This document shows positions 42,937 through 52,108 of a stretch of 64,000 nucleotides of DNA, piece after piece. This DNA comes from JAAYDS01 sp012729155 (lineage in GTDB: Bacteria > Chloroflexota > Anaerolineae > UBA1429). Under the pieces are notes generated by a model. The model searched no databases. It was not told where the DNA came from and was given only the letters and a program-made list of their open reading frames with translations. The position numbers and the translations under genes were made by a program. The first letter of the stretch is position 1, and each line of letters begins with the position of its first letter. The stretch covers positions 1-64,000 of the forward strand of contig DAIPBO010000010.1 of NCBI GenBank assembly GCA_036774405.1, given 5' to 3'.

Positions 42937-44090
42937 CACGGCATCTCTTGCACAACGGCGATATCGTCACGTGCTCAGGCACCTTTCGTGGCTGGGTGCT
43001 GGTGGAGGGAGGGCGTATCGCCGATCTGGGCACCGGTGATGGGCCCACGGCCATCTCTCGCAAGACCGATCTACAGAACCGTCTGCTTGCCCCGGGCTTG
43101 ATCGACGTGCACGCCCACGGCGCCCTGGGGTGCGACGCCATGGATGCGCGCCTGGACGCATTGCGCACCATCGCTGGCTACTATGCTTCGCATGGCGTTA
43201 CAGCGTTCTTGGCCACCACCATGACGGCGCCCCATGGCGAGATCATGGCGGCGTTGGGCGCAGTGCGAGAGGCCGTCGAGCAGGGCTCGGGCGGCGCTCG
43301 CGTGCTGGGGGCGCATGTCGAGGGACCTTATCTGAACCGCGACAAACGTGGGGCACAGATCGATGGGCAGATACGCTTGGCGCAGCGCGACGAATATGAG
43401 CAGATCCTGGAAAGCGGCGTGGCACGCCTTATCACGGTAGCGCCCGAGTACCCCGAGAACATGGAGCTCATCCGCGCGGCTGCGAGCCGTGGAGTGGCAG
43501 TGACGGCCGGCCACACCACCGCTACTTTTGAGCAGATGCGGCAAGCTGCGCTGAGCGGCCTCTCACAGGTGACGCACCTGTTCAATGGAATGGAGCCACT
43601 GCATCATCGTCAGCCAGGCGCTGTAGGTGCAGCGCTCTCGCTCGATGCCATTCGCTGTCAACTCATCGCAGACAATATCCACCTGCATCCCGCTGTGCTC
43701 AAGCTGGCGGTGCGTGCCAAGGGCTCGGACGGCATCTTGCTGGTCACCGATGCGATGAGCGGCGCCGGCATGCCTGATGGCGACTATGAGCTGGGTGGCC
43801 AACGCGTCATTGTGCGTGATGGCGAGTGTCGGCTCGAGAACGGCGCCCTGGCCGGCAGCACACTGACCCTGGAGCGCGCTGTGCGCAACATCATGGCTGC
43901 CTGCAGTCTTTCGATTGAAGAGGCGCTACTCATGGCCACGCGGGTGCCGGCGGCATCGCTGGGCCTGGCAGGGCGCCAAGGGTCCATCGCCGTGGGGTAC
44001 GATGCCGACCTCATCATCATCGATCGCGACGTCAACGTCTATCTTACCATGGTCGGCGGCGAGGTAGTCTATCGGTCGCCTACCTTCTGA
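42933..44090 (+). CDS. nagA: N-acetylglucosamine-6-phosphate deacetylase
   Basis: 385 aa. Removes acetate from N-acetylglucosamine 6-phosphate. Metal motif LIDVHAHGALGCD, Glu ligand in GAHVEGPYLNRDKRG, then AGHTTATFEQM, THLFNGMEPLHHRQPG and VTDAMSGAGMPDG (catalytic Asp). ATG 42933 overlaps the rhaB stop by four bases; a longer frame from 42885 would lie inside rhaB. The pairing with rhaB suggests scavenging of mixed polysaccharide or cell-wall sugars. Confidence 0.93.
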   Translation: MTRHLLHNGDIVTCSGTFRGWVLVEGGRIADLGTGDGPTAISRKTDLQNRLLAPGLIDVHAHGALGCDAMDARLDALRTIAGYYASHGVTAFLATTMTAPHGEIMAALGAVREAVEQGSGGARVLGAHVEGPYLNRDKRGAQIDGQIRLAQRDEYEQILESGVARLITVAPEYPENMELIRAAASRGVAVTAGHTTATFEQMRQAALSGLSQVTHLFNGMEPLHHRQPGAVGAALSLDAIRCQLIADNIHLHPAVLKLAVRAKGSDGILLVTDAMSGAGMPDGDYELGGQRVIVRDGECRLENGALAGSTLTLERAVRNIMAACSLSIEEALLMATRVPAASLGLAGRQGSIAVGYDADLIIIDRDVNVYLTMVGGEVVYRSPTF

Positions 44091-44129
44091 TGACGACCGG
44101 CGGCCAAGTCGCCAGAAAGGCAGAGGAGC

Positions 44130-44543
44130 ATGACCAGCGGAGGTCCGATTGAGAGCGCTATCTTTCCCAAGGGCGTTGAGATCAGCAGCAATAGCTTCAC
44201 CGGCAAGGTTTGGCTCCAGCGTCTCGTAACAGATGCGACGTTCGGCTGCACTATCGGCAACGTGACTTTTGCACCAGGAGCGCGCAACAGCTGGCACAAG
44301 CATCCTGGCGGGCAGGTTCTGTTGATCACAGGCGGCACTGGCTGCTACCAGGAGCGGGGCAAAACCGTGCGGATTCTCCATGCGGGCGATGTGGTCGAGA
44401 TTCAGCCAGATGTGGAGCACTGGCACGGGGCTACGCCAGACGATTGGTTCTGCCACTTGGCCATCAGCACCAACATCACCCAGGGCGAGGTGCAGTGGCT
44501 CGAGCCCGTGAGTGGTGCCGACTATGGCTGCAGCGAGAGCTGA
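44130..44543 (+). CDS. Small cupin protein (hydroxynitrile-lyase-like family)
   Basis: 137 aa, single cupin. Metal-binding set WHKHPGGQ and EHWHGATPD, with FAPGARNSW before it; the ending VQWLEPVSGADY is characteristic of the small cupin family that includes the Granulicella manganese hydroxynitrile lyase and carboxymuconolactone-decarboxylase-linked cupins. In vivo activity is not predictable. GAGGAG precedes the ATG. Last gene of the rhaB operon. Confidence 0.82.
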   Translation: MTSGGPIESAIFPKGVEISSNSFTGKVWLQRLVTDATFGCTIGNVTFAPGARNSWHKHPGGQVLLITGGTGCYQERGKTVRILHAGDVVEIQPDVEHWHGATPDDWFCHLAISTNITQGEVQWLEPVSGADYGCSES

Positions 44544-44570
44544 ACTCGTTCTCGCGCAGGCAATGTGCCC

Positions 44571-44611
44571 AGGAAAGAGAGCGATGCCATTAGGGCATCG
44601 CTCTCTTTCTT
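44571..44611. terminator. Bidirectional terminator between cupin and lgt genes
   Basis: AAAGAGAGCGATGCC (44574-44588) pairs perfectly with GGCATCGCTCTCTTT (44594-44608), a 15-bp stem with a 5-base loop, extendable by three weaker pairs. It lies between convergent genes, with TTTCTT on the plus strand. Confidence 0.88.
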
Positions 44612-44629
44612 GCACGAGGCGACGGCGTG

Positions 44630-45523
44630 CTAGTCGCCGTCAGTTGACGAGGTGTCAGGTGGACCCTCTTCTCCGGGCAACGCCGGTTCTGGTGGCTGCC
44701 AGGGCTCGTTGGGCAGATACACCATGCCCGGCCTGTGCAGACGATGTCGCACCGCCAGCAGTGCGGCAAAAAAGGCAAAGGCCACGATCGAGATCAGCCG
44801 GGCCATGGGCAGGCCCGCTACCATCCAGTTGGCCATACGGTAGGCGTCGGGCCTGAAGGTCTCTTGTTCGATGTAAAAGCGGACCACCGGATAGATGAGG
44901 CCGTACAGGAAAAAGATGTCGCCCCATAGGCGCCCCTTGCGCCAACGGATGGCAAGCAAGAGCAGGATCAAGGCGCCGATCAGGTTGAGCCCGGCCTCGT
45001 AAAAGAACGTGGGGTGAAAACGCTCGCAGTCGGCCAGCCACTCGAGCCGGTTGGCGGGCGGAATGTACACACCCCAGGGCAGGTCTGTACAGGTGCCGTA
45101 CAATTCCGAGTTAAAGTAGTTGCCCATCCGACCGATGGCCTGCGCCAACAGTAGGCCTGGCGCCACATAGTCGGTCCACTCGAGAAAGCGCAGCTTGTTG
45201 ATGCGGCAAAAGATCCACAGCGCCAGCAGGCCACCGATGACCGAGCCATAGATGCCAAACCCGCTCATCTGGATGCCGAACATCTCGCCCGGATGCAGCC
45301 GGTAATAGTCCCAGCTCGATAGGATGTGATAGATGCGCCCCCCCAGAATGCCCGCCACCAACAGCGCTAGCAGCATGTTCCAGGCGATCTCGGGGTTGTG
45401 CCCGTTGCGGCGCGACAGCCAGCTGGCGATCTGCGCGGCCAGCATGGCGCCTGAGACGATGAGCACACCATACCAGTATACAGTGAGCGGGCCGAGTCTG
45501 AAGAGAACGGGATTGGGGGCCAT
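44630..45523 (-). CDS. lgt: Prolipoprotein diacylglyceryl transferase
   Basis: 297 aa, seven membrane helices. Adds diacylglycerol to the lipobox cysteine of the lipoproteins seen in this window. The family signature GRMGNYFNSELYG is present, and PLTVYWYG and FGIYGSVIGGLLAL match Lgt. The hydrophilic tail is Pro/Glu-rich. ATG 45523 has GGGAGGTA before it and a TATAAT promoter upstream. Confidence 0.95.
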   Translation of the reverse strand: MAPNPVLFRLGPLTVYWYGVLIVSGAMLAAQIASWLSRRNGHNPEIAWNMLLALLVAGILGGRIYHILSSWDYYRLHPGEMFGIQMSGFGIYGSVIGGLLALWIFCRINKLRFLEWTDYVAPGLLLAQAIGRMGNYFNSELYGTCTDLPWGVYIPPANRLEWLADCERFHPTFFYEAGLNLIGALILLLLAIRWRKGRLWGDIFFLYGLIYPVVRFYIEQETFRPDAYRMANWMVAGLPMARLISIVAFAFFAALLAVRHRLHRPGMVYLPNEPWQPPEPALPGEEGPPDTSSTDGD

Positions 45524-45556
45524 CGCTACCTCCCGACGGAATGCAGATGCACAGGC

Positions 45557-45584
45557 ATTATAGCGCCGCGCGGGTGTTTACCAA
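45557..45584 (-). promoter_or_regulatory. Promoter of lgt
   Basis: Minus strand: TTGGTA (45584-45579), 16 bases, TATAAT (45562-45557), about 33 bases before the ATG. Confidence 0.6.
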
Positions 45585-45624
45585 GACCTGGCTTTTGTGC
45601 CTCAGATCAAGGCCGGCGAAACAG

Positions 45625-46371
45625 TCACATCGCCAGGCCGCCATCGACCACCAGCACGTGACCGGTGATATAGGCGGCGTCGTCCGAGGCCAAGAATGCA
45701 ACGGCGCGTGCCACGTCCTCAGGCTCTCCCAGGCGCCCCAACGCGGTTTGTTTTCGCGCCGCCTCGACCCGCTCTGCGGTTAGGCTGGCCGTCATGTCGG
45801 TGGCGATATAGCCGGGCGCCACAGCATTGACAGTGATGTTGCGGCTGCCGAGTTCGCGTGCCAGTGCCTTGGTCAGGCCGATCAGGCCCGCCTTGGCCGC
45901 CGAATAGTTCGCCTGCCCGGCGTTGCCCACCAACCCCGAGACCGAGCTGATGTGGATGATGCGCCCCGAACGCTGCTTGAGCATCGTACGTTGCACAGCC
46001 TTGGCGCAGTGAAAGGCGCCGGTGAGGTTGGTCTCGATCACAGCGTGCCAGTCATCAGGCGACATGCGCAGCAGCAGTGTGTCGCGCACGATGCCGGCGT
46101 TGCTCACCAAGATGTCTATCTGCCCAAAAGCCTCGAGGGCCGCCCTGACCAGCGCCTCGGCGCCCTCAGCAGTTCTTACATCGGCCTGCACAGCCAAGGC
46201 CTGTGCACCCAACGATTCGATCTCGCGGACCACCTCTTGGGCGGCGGCAGCATTGCTGTGATAGTTGATCACGAGGCCGGCGCCGCGAAGGGCCAGTTCG
46301 AGCGCGATGGCACGTCCAATGCCTCGTGAGCTACCAGTGACAATGGCCACGCGGCCGTTAAGGCTGTTCAT
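45625..46371 (-). CDS. fabG: 3-oxoacyl-ACP reductase
   Basis: 248 aa. NADPH-dependent reduction in fatty acid elongation. SDR motifs: VTGSSRGIGRAIA, SNAGI, catalytic Ser in HISSVSGLVGNAGQANYSAAK with Tyr-xxx-Lys. C-terminal YITGHVLVVDGGLAM is standard for FabG. Last gene of fabK-fabD-fabG; its start overlaps the fabD end by four bases. Confidence 0.95.
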   Translation of the reverse strand: MNSLNGRVAIVTGSSRGIGRAIALELALRGAGLVINYHSNAAAAQEVVREIESLGAQALAVQADVRTAEGAEALVRAALEAFGQIDILVSNAGIVRDTLLLRMSPDDWHAVIETNLTGAFHCAKAVQRTMLKQRSGRIIHISSVSGLVGNAGQANYSAAKAGLIGLTKALARELGSRNITVNAVAPGYIATDMTASLTAERVEAARKQTALGRLGEPEDVARAVAFLASDDAAYITGHVLVVDGGLAM

Positions 46372-47327
46372 GGTTGCACCTCGCTGGCAAAGGCCTCTAG
46401 TGAATCGGGATCGGTGATGCCGCTGAGTCGCATTGCATCGTTGGTGCGCGCCACCAGCCCCGAAACCACCGGCTTGGGGCCGATCTCGATGGTGCCGGTG
46501 ACGCCTCTGTCTGCCAGATACTGTATGCCCTCGACCCAGCGCACCGGCGAGGTCAGTTGCCTGAGCAACGCCGCCTTGATCTCCGCTGGCTCTGACAGGG
46601 CTGATGCTGTCACATTGCTGACCACGGGTGCCCAGGGGCGCGCGAACGGGACGCTCTCGAGGGCGCTATTTAGCTGCTCGGCGGCCTGGCTCATGTAGAC
46701 GGTATGGCAGGCGACGCTCACAGCCAGCAGCAGCGCGCGTCGGGCACCGCACGCTTTGGCCAGCGATATGGCGCGCTCGATCGCGGGTGTGGCACCCGCG
46801 ATCACCACCTGCCCCGGCGAGTTATAGTTAGCGACCCAGCAGCCGCCATCGTTGCCACAGGCATCTGCGGCGATCTGTCGCACGGCATCATCGTCCAGCC
46901 CGATGATGGCTACCATCCCGCCGGGGTTTGCCTTGCCCGCCGCGCGCATGGCTAGCCCTCTGCGGCGCACCAGACGGATGGCGTCGGCTGTCGTCAGCGC
47001 CCCTGCTACAGCCAGGGCCGAGAACTCACCGAGGCTGTGTCCGGCCACATAGCCTACCGCCGCAGCCATTCCGTTCAACCGTGGCCTTAGGGCCGCCCAC
47101 AGCGCCAGCGAGGTGGTCACGATGGCCGGCTGGGCGTTGGCCGTATCGTTGAGTTGGGCCTCAGGCCCCTCAAAGCACAGGCTAGAGAGGTCATAGCCCA
47201 GCACATCATCGGCCTCTTGGTACACGGCGCGGGCCTCGGGGCAGCGCTCATAGAGCGCCGCGCCCATGCCCACATGCTGACATCCCTGCCCGGGAAAGAT
47301 GAGGGCGAGTTGTCGATCAGCGGCCAT
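46368..47327 (-). CDS. fabD: Malonyl-CoA:ACP transacylase
   Basis: 319 aa. Loads malonyl onto acyl carrier protein. Catalytic serine in GHSLGEFSALAVAGAL (GHSLGE), the pyrophosphate-like start FPGQGCQHVGMG, and catalytic His in ACHTVYM. Overlaps fabG (4 bases) and fabK (11 bases), so the three are one transcript. Confidence 0.95.
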   Translation of the reverse strand: MAADRQLALIFPGQGCQHVGMGAALYERCPEARAVYQEADDVLGYDLSSLCFEGPEAQLNDTANAQPAIVTTSLALWAALRPRLNGMAAAVGYVAGHSLGEFSALAVAGALTTADAIRLVRRRGLAMRAAGKANPGGMVAIIGLDDDAVRQIAADACGNDGGCWVANYNSPGQVVIAGATPAIERAISLAKACGARRALLLAVSVACHTVYMSQAAEQLNSALESVPFARPWAPVVSNVTASALSEPAEIKAALLRQLTSPVRWVEGIQYLADRGVTGTIEIGPKPVVSGLVARTNDAMRLSGITDPDSLEAFASEVQP

Positions 47328-48291
47328 GGGCTTGCTCGCACAAAGCTGCGTTCGCTAGTACACCCAGGCGGCCCAGCACCTGCTCGGCCTCGGCCACTGT
47401 GCGTCTCAGCACCTCGGCAGCCGGCACGATGTCGTGCACCAACCCGGCGACCTGCCCGGCCATCACCGAACCGTGCGTCACATCGCCTAGCATCACAGCG
47501 TCGCGTAGTCGGCCGGTGCCAAACTCGACCAGCTCTTGCTCGGTGGCGCCGCGGCGCTCTAGTTCCTCATAATCTCGTGCCATAGGGTTGCGCAGGCACC
47601 GCACAGGGTGGCCCAGCGATGCTCCGGTGACCATGGTTGAGCGCTCGTTGGCTTTGACGATGGCCTGTTTGTAGTTGTCATGAGCGATCGATTCGGTGGT
47701 GCAGACAAAGCGAGTGCCCATCTGCACGCCCGCGGCGCCCAAAGCCAATGCTGCTGCCAGCCCACGGCCATCAGCAATGCCCCCCGCTGCGATGACGGGG
47801 ATGCTGACGGCATCGACGACCTGCGGCAGCAGCGCCATGGTGGCCACGCTGCCGATGTGTCCGCCAGACTCTTGGCCCTCAGCGATGACGGCATCGACAC
47901 CCGCCCGCTCCAGACGGCGTGCCAGCTGCGCCGAGGCCACCACAGGGATGAACGTGACACCAGCGGCCCGCGCAGGCTCGACGTAGGGCGCCGGGTTGCC
48001 GGCGCCGGTGGTGAGCACCGGCACGCGTTCTTTGAGGCAAAAGGCGATGAGCTCATTGGCCACGGCATTGAACAGGGGTACGTTGACGCCAAAAGGCCTG
48101 TTGGTGTGAGCACGTATCTGCGCCACCTGGTCGGCTACCCAGCTCAGCGGCGCACTCCCCGCGCCTAGAATGCCCAGCCCTCCGCCATTAGAGACGGCCG
48201 TCACCAGCTCCCATGTGCCCACCCAGGCCATGCCCCCCTGCAAGATGGGGTAGTCTATGTGCAGCAGCTCGGTCAGCGGTGTCTTGAGCAT
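47317..48291 (-). CDS. fabK: Enoyl-ACP reductase II, FMN-dependent
   Basis: 324 aa. Reduces enoyl-ACP with FMN; a triclosan-insensitive substitute for FabI. Nitronate-monooxygenase/FabK fold: YPILQGGMAWVG, GLGILGAG, EGQESGGHIG, VIAAGGIADGRGLAAALALGA and GVQMGTRFVCTTES. In the operon with fabD and fabG, FabK is more likely than a nitronate monooxygenase. ATG 48291 follows GGAGGCGC. Confidence 0.88.
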   Translation of the reverse strand: MLKTPLTELLHIDYPILQGGMAWVGTWELVTAVSNGGGLGILGAGSAPLSWVADQVAQIRAHTNRPFGVNVPLFNAVANELIAFCLKERVPVLTTGAGNPAPYVEPARAAGVTFIPVVASAQLARRLERAGVDAVIAEGQESGGHIGSVATMALLPQVVDAVSIPVIAAGGIADGRGLAAALALGAAGVQMGTRFVCTTESIAHDNYKQAIVKANERSTMVTGASLGHPVRCLRNPMARDYEELERRGATEQELVEFGTGRLRDAVMLGDVTHGSVMAGQVAGLVHDIVPAAEVLRRTVAEAEQVLGRLGVLANAALCEQAHGR

Positions 48292-48465
48292 TCAGCGCCT
48301 CCTATACGCGATATCGAGTACCACAACACAGAGACAGGCCCGTGGTTGCGCTTTGTTGAGCGAGCTCTATGGTGCAACCATCGGCTGCTCACAGTGTTAG
48401 ATGCTGTGACTCTAGCTCTTGCCGTCAAGGTGGCAAACCTGCAAACTCGATCTGAGGTGATGTTG

Positions 48466-49716
48466 ATGAGACAGCGCGTAGTGGTGACCGGCGTTGGTGC
48501 GGTCTCTCCGCTGGGCAATGATGTGCGTTCGACCTGGGATGCGATCGTCGCGGGTCGATCGGGTGTGGCGCGGGTGACCAAGTTCGATGCCTCGGCCTAT
48601 CGTAGTCGTATCGCCGCCGAGGCGAGCGCCTTTGATCCGCGTGAGCACTTTGAGCCCAAGGACCTGCGCCGAATGGACCCGGTGGTGCAGTTTGCCCTGG
48701 TAGCAGCACGAGAGGCCGTGACCGATGCCCGCATCAACTTTGACGAGGCGCTCAAACCGCGCACGGCGGTGATCATCGGCTCTGGCATCGGAGGGATGGA
48801 CACCGTGACCCGCGAGGTGCGCACGCTGACAGAGCGTGGGCCCGCGCGCGTGAGCCCTTTTCTCATCCCCATGATCTTGCCCGAGACGCCGGCGAGCATG
48901 GCTGCCATCGAGTTTGGCCTCACCGGGCCCAACTTTGCGGTGACCTCAGCCTGTGCCTCGGGCGCTAACGCCATTGGCGAGGCAGCCAACATGCTGCGCC
49001 ACGGCCGGGCTGAGGTTGCCCTGTGTGGTGGTGCCGAGAATGGTGTCATCGAGATTGCGCTGGCGGGGTTCAGTGCCATGAAGGCCCTCTCGACACGCAA
49101 CGATGATCCCGCTACGGCCTCGCGGCCATTCGATCGCGATCGCGATGGTTTTGTGGTGGGCGAGGGCGCCGCGATGCTGGTGCTCGAGACGCTAGAGCAC
49201 GCCCAGGCGCGTGGGGCCCACATCTATGCCGAGTTGTTGGGCTATAGCGCCAATGACGATGCCTATCACATCACCGCCCCCACCGAAGACGGGGCTGGCG
49301 CCGCTGCCTGCATGCAACTCGCTCTCAACGACGCATGCCTACAGCCCGAGCAGGTGGACTATATCAACGCCCACGGCACCAGCACACCGCTCAACGACAT
49401 CACCGAGACGCACGCCATCAAGCGGGCCTTTGGCGCGCACGCCTATCGCCTCGCCGTGTCTGCTACCAAGTCGATGACCGGCCACCTGCTGGGGGCCGCA
49501 GGCGCTCTTGAGGCTGTGCTGTGCGTCAAGGCCATTCAAATGGGCATCATCCCACCCACAACGAACCTGCAGCAGCCCGATGCCGAATGTGACCTGGACT
49601 ATGTGCCCAACGTCGCCCGTCATGCTCCTGTGCGAGTGGCACTCTCTAACTCCTTTGGCTTTGGCGGCCACAATGCCTGTCTGATACTGGGCGCGCCGCA
49701 GGGAGGCGAACGCTGA
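48466..49716 (+). CDS. fabF: 3-oxoacyl-ACP synthase II
   Basis: 416 aa. Elongating condensing enzyme. Catalytic Cys in TSACASGANAIGEA, His in NAHGTSTPLND and SMTGHLLGAAG. ATG 48466 gives MRQRVVVTGVGAVSPLG and follows TGAGGTG with proper spacing. Divergent from fabKDG; I saw no known FapR or FabT operator in the 174-base gap. The stop overlaps a probable CTG start of fabH. Confidence 0.95.
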   Translation: MRQRVVVTGVGAVSPLGNDVRSTWDAIVAGRSGVARVTKFDASAYRSRIAAEASAFDPREHFEPKDLRRMDPVVQFALVAAREAVTDARINFDEALKPRTAVIIGSGIGGMDTVTREVRTLTERGPARVSPFLIPMILPETPASMAAIEFGLTGPNFAVTSACASGANAIGEAANMLRHGRAEVALCGGAENGVIEIALAGFSAMKALSTRNDDPATASRPFDRDRDGFVVGEGAAMLVLETLEHAQARGAHIYAELLGYSANDDAYHITAPTEDGAGAAACMQLALNDACLQPEQVDYINAHGTSTPLNDITETHAIKRAFGAHAYRLAVSATKSMTGHLLGAAGALEAVLCVKAIQMGIIPPTTNLQQPDAECDLDYVPNVARHAPVRVALSNSFGFGGHNACLILGAPQGGER

Positions 49717-50852
49717 GCCCCCGCGCAGCCATCGTGGGATGGGGCAAATGCGTCCCCGAGAAGGTGCTGACCAATGACGACCTCGCCGCCATGGTTGACA
49801 CGTCGGATGAGTGGATCGTCGAGCGTACAGGCATACGCCAGCGCCATGTGGTAGGCGAGGGCCAGGCCACCACGGCCCTGGCTTTGGGCGCCGCTCGCGA
49901 GGCTCTCGAGCGAGCTGATGCCGACCCCCGCGAGGTCGAACTGATCATCGTGGCAACCCTGACGCCAGATCATCCTATGCCGGCCACCGCCTGTCAGGTA
50001 CAGAATGCGCTGGGCGCAACCAGAGCGGGCGCTTTTGACCTCAACGCGGGCTGCTCGGGGTTTGTGTATGCCCTGGCGATGGGCGAGGCGGCCATCGCTG
50101 CCGGCACCTATCGAACGGTGCTCGTCATTGGGGCAGACACCATGAGCACCGTGGTAGATTGGCAAGACCGTTCGACGGCGGTGCTTTTTGGCGATGGCGC
50201 GGGCGCCGTGCTGTTGCAGGCCACCCTGGAGGAACACGGCGTCCTGGCCACGCTGCTGGGGTCTGATGGCGCCGGCGACGAGCTGTTGATGATCCCCGCC
50301 GGGGGCAGCGCCCAGCGGGCCTCTCACGACACGGTAGCAGCTGGCCTTCACCATGTACAGATGAACGGTCGGCAAGTCTATCGTTTTGCGGCGCGCATGT
50401 TGCCCGAGGCCACCGAGGTCGTCGTCAGAGATGCGGGGCTGACGCTCGACGCCGTGGACTGGATCATTCCACATCAGGCCAACGCTCGCATCATCGAGGC
50501 GGCAGCGCAACGCCTGCAACTGCCGCTGGAGCGCTTTGTGATCAACGTCGATGCCTACGGCAACACCTCGGCGGCGTCGGTGCCCATCGCGCTTTGTGAG
50601 GCGGCTGACGATGGCCGTATTCAGCCGGGGCAACATCTGGTGCTGGTGGGTTTTGGCGCCGGCCTCACCTGGGCAGCAGCCGTTCTGCGCTGGCCCACCG
50701 CAGCACCAGAGGCACAGCGGGCAGCGCTGCATCGTATTTGGCGTGCGTGGCTGTATCGCTGGGCGGCGCTGCGAACGGGGCTGTGGCGTGGGCTCAGCCG
50801 GTTGACGATCTGGCTGGGTCGCCTAAAACAGCGAGGAAGGCGCGGTGGATGA
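49713..50852 (+). CDS. fabH: 3-oxoacyl-ACP synthase III, probable CTG start
   Basis: About 379 aa from CTG 49713. Initiates fatty acid synthesis from acetyl- or branched acyl-CoA. Active Cys in NAGCSGFVYAL, His in PHQANARII, Asn in DAYGNTSAAS. A CTG at 49713 overlaps the fabF TGA (CTGA), sits six bases after GGGAGGC, and restores the conserved first strand RAAIVGWG. The next standard start, GTG 49734, has no Shine-Dalgarno and would cut that strand. The C-terminus carries about 45 extra basic, Trp-rich residues (LYRWAALRTGLWRGLSRL) not usual in FabH; possibly membrane-binding. Confidence 0.9.
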   Translation: MSPRAAIVGWGKCVPEKVLTNDDLAAMVDTSDEWIVERTGIRQRHVVGEGQATTALALGAAREALERADADPREVELIIVATLTPDHPMPATACQVQNALGATRAGAFDLNAGCSGFVYALAMGEAAIAAGTYRTVLVIGADTMSTVVDWQDRSTAVLFGDGAGAVLLQATLEEHGVLATLLGSDGAGDELLMIPAGGSAQRASHDTVAAGLHHVQMNGRQVYRFAARMLPEATEVVVRDAGLTLDAVDWIIPHQANARIIEAAAQRLQLPLERFVINVDAYGNTSAASVPIALCEAADDGRIQPGQHLVLVGFGAGLTWAAAVLRWPTAAPEAQRAALHRIWRAWLYRWAALRTGLWRGLSRLTIWLGRLKQRGRRGG

Positions 50853-50870
50853 GCGCCAGACGCCGGCCCG

Positions 50871-51338
50871 CTATTGCGCCTGACTGGTGGGCCGGCTCTT
50901 GATCATGAGCGACCATTGACCGGTCTGCACTACCTGCTGGTTCTGGTTGAGCACATCCATCTCGATGAACACCATACCGCCACCCGATGCACGCATAGGG
51001 CGGATGCGTGCTATGGTGGCACGGTAGGTGACGGTGTCGCCGATGAACACCGGTGACTTGAACTTCCAGGAGATACCCGTAAAGGCCAGGGTGTTGTCGG
51101 TCAGGCCTGCCTGGCAGGCCAACCCAGCCGCTATCGACAGCCCCAGCAGGCCGTGTGCAATGCGCTGACCGAACATGGTTTGTTGCGCATAGACAGCGTC
51201 AGTGTGGAGTGCATTGTCATCGCCGGTCAGGGCGGCAAAGGCCGCGATGTCGTCTTCGGTGATCGTTTTCGATGGGCCGAGCAATACCTGGCCAACGCTC
51301 AAATCCTCCAGGTATAGCCCGCCTCTCGCCTCGGTCAT
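50871..51338 (-). CDS. MaoC-like (R)-hydroxyacyl dehydratase
   Basis: 155 aa, hotdog fold. The catalytic Asp/His motif is in LTGDDNALHTD with FGQRIAHGLLGLS. Could act as an (R)-specific enoyl hydratase or the 3-hydroxyacyl-ACP dehydratase in this fatty acid cluster, which otherwise lacks fabZ. AGGAGGCAG precedes the ATG. Convergent with fabH. Confidence 0.88.
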   Translation of the reverse strand: MTEARGGLYLEDLSVGQVLLGPSKTITEDDIAAFAALTGDDNALHTDAVYAQQTMFGQRIAHGLLGLSIAAGLACQAGLTDNTLAFTGISWKFKSPVFIGDTVTYRATIARIRPMRASGGGMVFIEMDVLNQNQQVVQTGQWSLMIKSRPTSQAQ

Positions 51339-51427
51339 CTCACTGCCTCCTGCGCGTGTTGCCTCCAGAACACGTGTCGTTCTACAGAGTTGCGCTCAAG
51401 GTCATTTTCGGCCATGCCAGAGCCGGA

Positions 51428-51436
51428 TGCTATACT
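51428..51436 (+). promoter_or_regulatory. Extended -10 promoter of the SanA-like gene; leaderless start
   Basis: TGCTATACT is an extended -10 element, with the ATG only nine bases beyond it (51446). No -35 and no Shine-Dalgarno are seen, so the mRNA is probably leaderless. Confidence 0.55.
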
Positions 51437-51445
51437 AGCGAGACA

Positions 51446-52108
51446 ATGCCAAACGTCAAACGAAGCTTCGTCGGCCGCTGTCGTTGGTTTGCCGGTATCC
51501 TCGTAGGGTTGGGGCTTGTCGCGGCCATCCTGGTGCTGGGGCTGCGCTGGTGGACCGACCACCATTATGCCAGCCGCATCTATGATCTGGAGAGTGCACC
51601 CGAGCGGCGTGTCGCCATCGTCTTTGGCGCAGGGTATTGGCCAAGCGGGCGTCTGAGCGATATTCTGGCCGATCGCGTTGAGACGGGCGTTGACCTGTAT
51701 CACGCCGGCAAGGTCACCAAGCTTCTCATGACCGGAGACAACCGCACGGCAGACTATAACGAGCCGGCCCGCATGCTCGAGTACGCCGTGGAGCTGGGCA
51801 TACCGCCTGAGGATGTTGTGCTCGACTATGCCGGGCGTCGTACCTACGATAGCTGTTATCGCGCCAAGCACATCTTTATGGTTGACGATGCTATCCTGGT
51901 TACCCAGGAGTATCACCTCGATCGTGCACTGTTCACAGCCAGTAGTCTGGGATTGGATGCGATCGGCGTCGCCGCTGATCGGCACAGCTACACGCTGCTG
52001 CAGAGTTACTGGTGGCGCGAAGTTCTTGCTACGGCCAGGGCCTGGTGGGATGTCAAGGTCGCCCATCCGCTACCTGTGATGGGTGAGCCGCTGCCCATTT
52101 CCGACTAG
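51446..52108 (+). CDS. SanA/YdcF-like DUF218 membrane protein
   Basis: 220 aa. One N-terminal membrane helix (~13-34), then a DUF218 domain outside: AIVFGAGYWPSGRLSDILADRV, KLLMTGDN, AGRRTYDSCYRA, VTQEYHLDRALF. SanA-type proteins are linked to envelope integrity and vancomycin sensitivity in enterobacteria; the reaction is unknown. ATG 51446 is the only start consistent with the promoter. The end overlaps the convergent RfaE-like gene by four bases. Confidence 0.85.
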   Translation: MPNVKRSFVGRCRWFAGILVGLGLVAAILVLGLRWWTDHHYASRIYDLESAPERRVAIVFGAGYWPSGRLSDILADRVETGVDLYHAGKVTKLLMTGDNRTADYNEPARMLEYAVELGIPPEDVVLDYAGRRTYDSCYRAKHIFMVDDAILVTQEYHLDRALFTASSLGLDAIGVAADRHSYTLLQSYWWREVLATARAWWDVKVAHPLPVMGEPLPISD

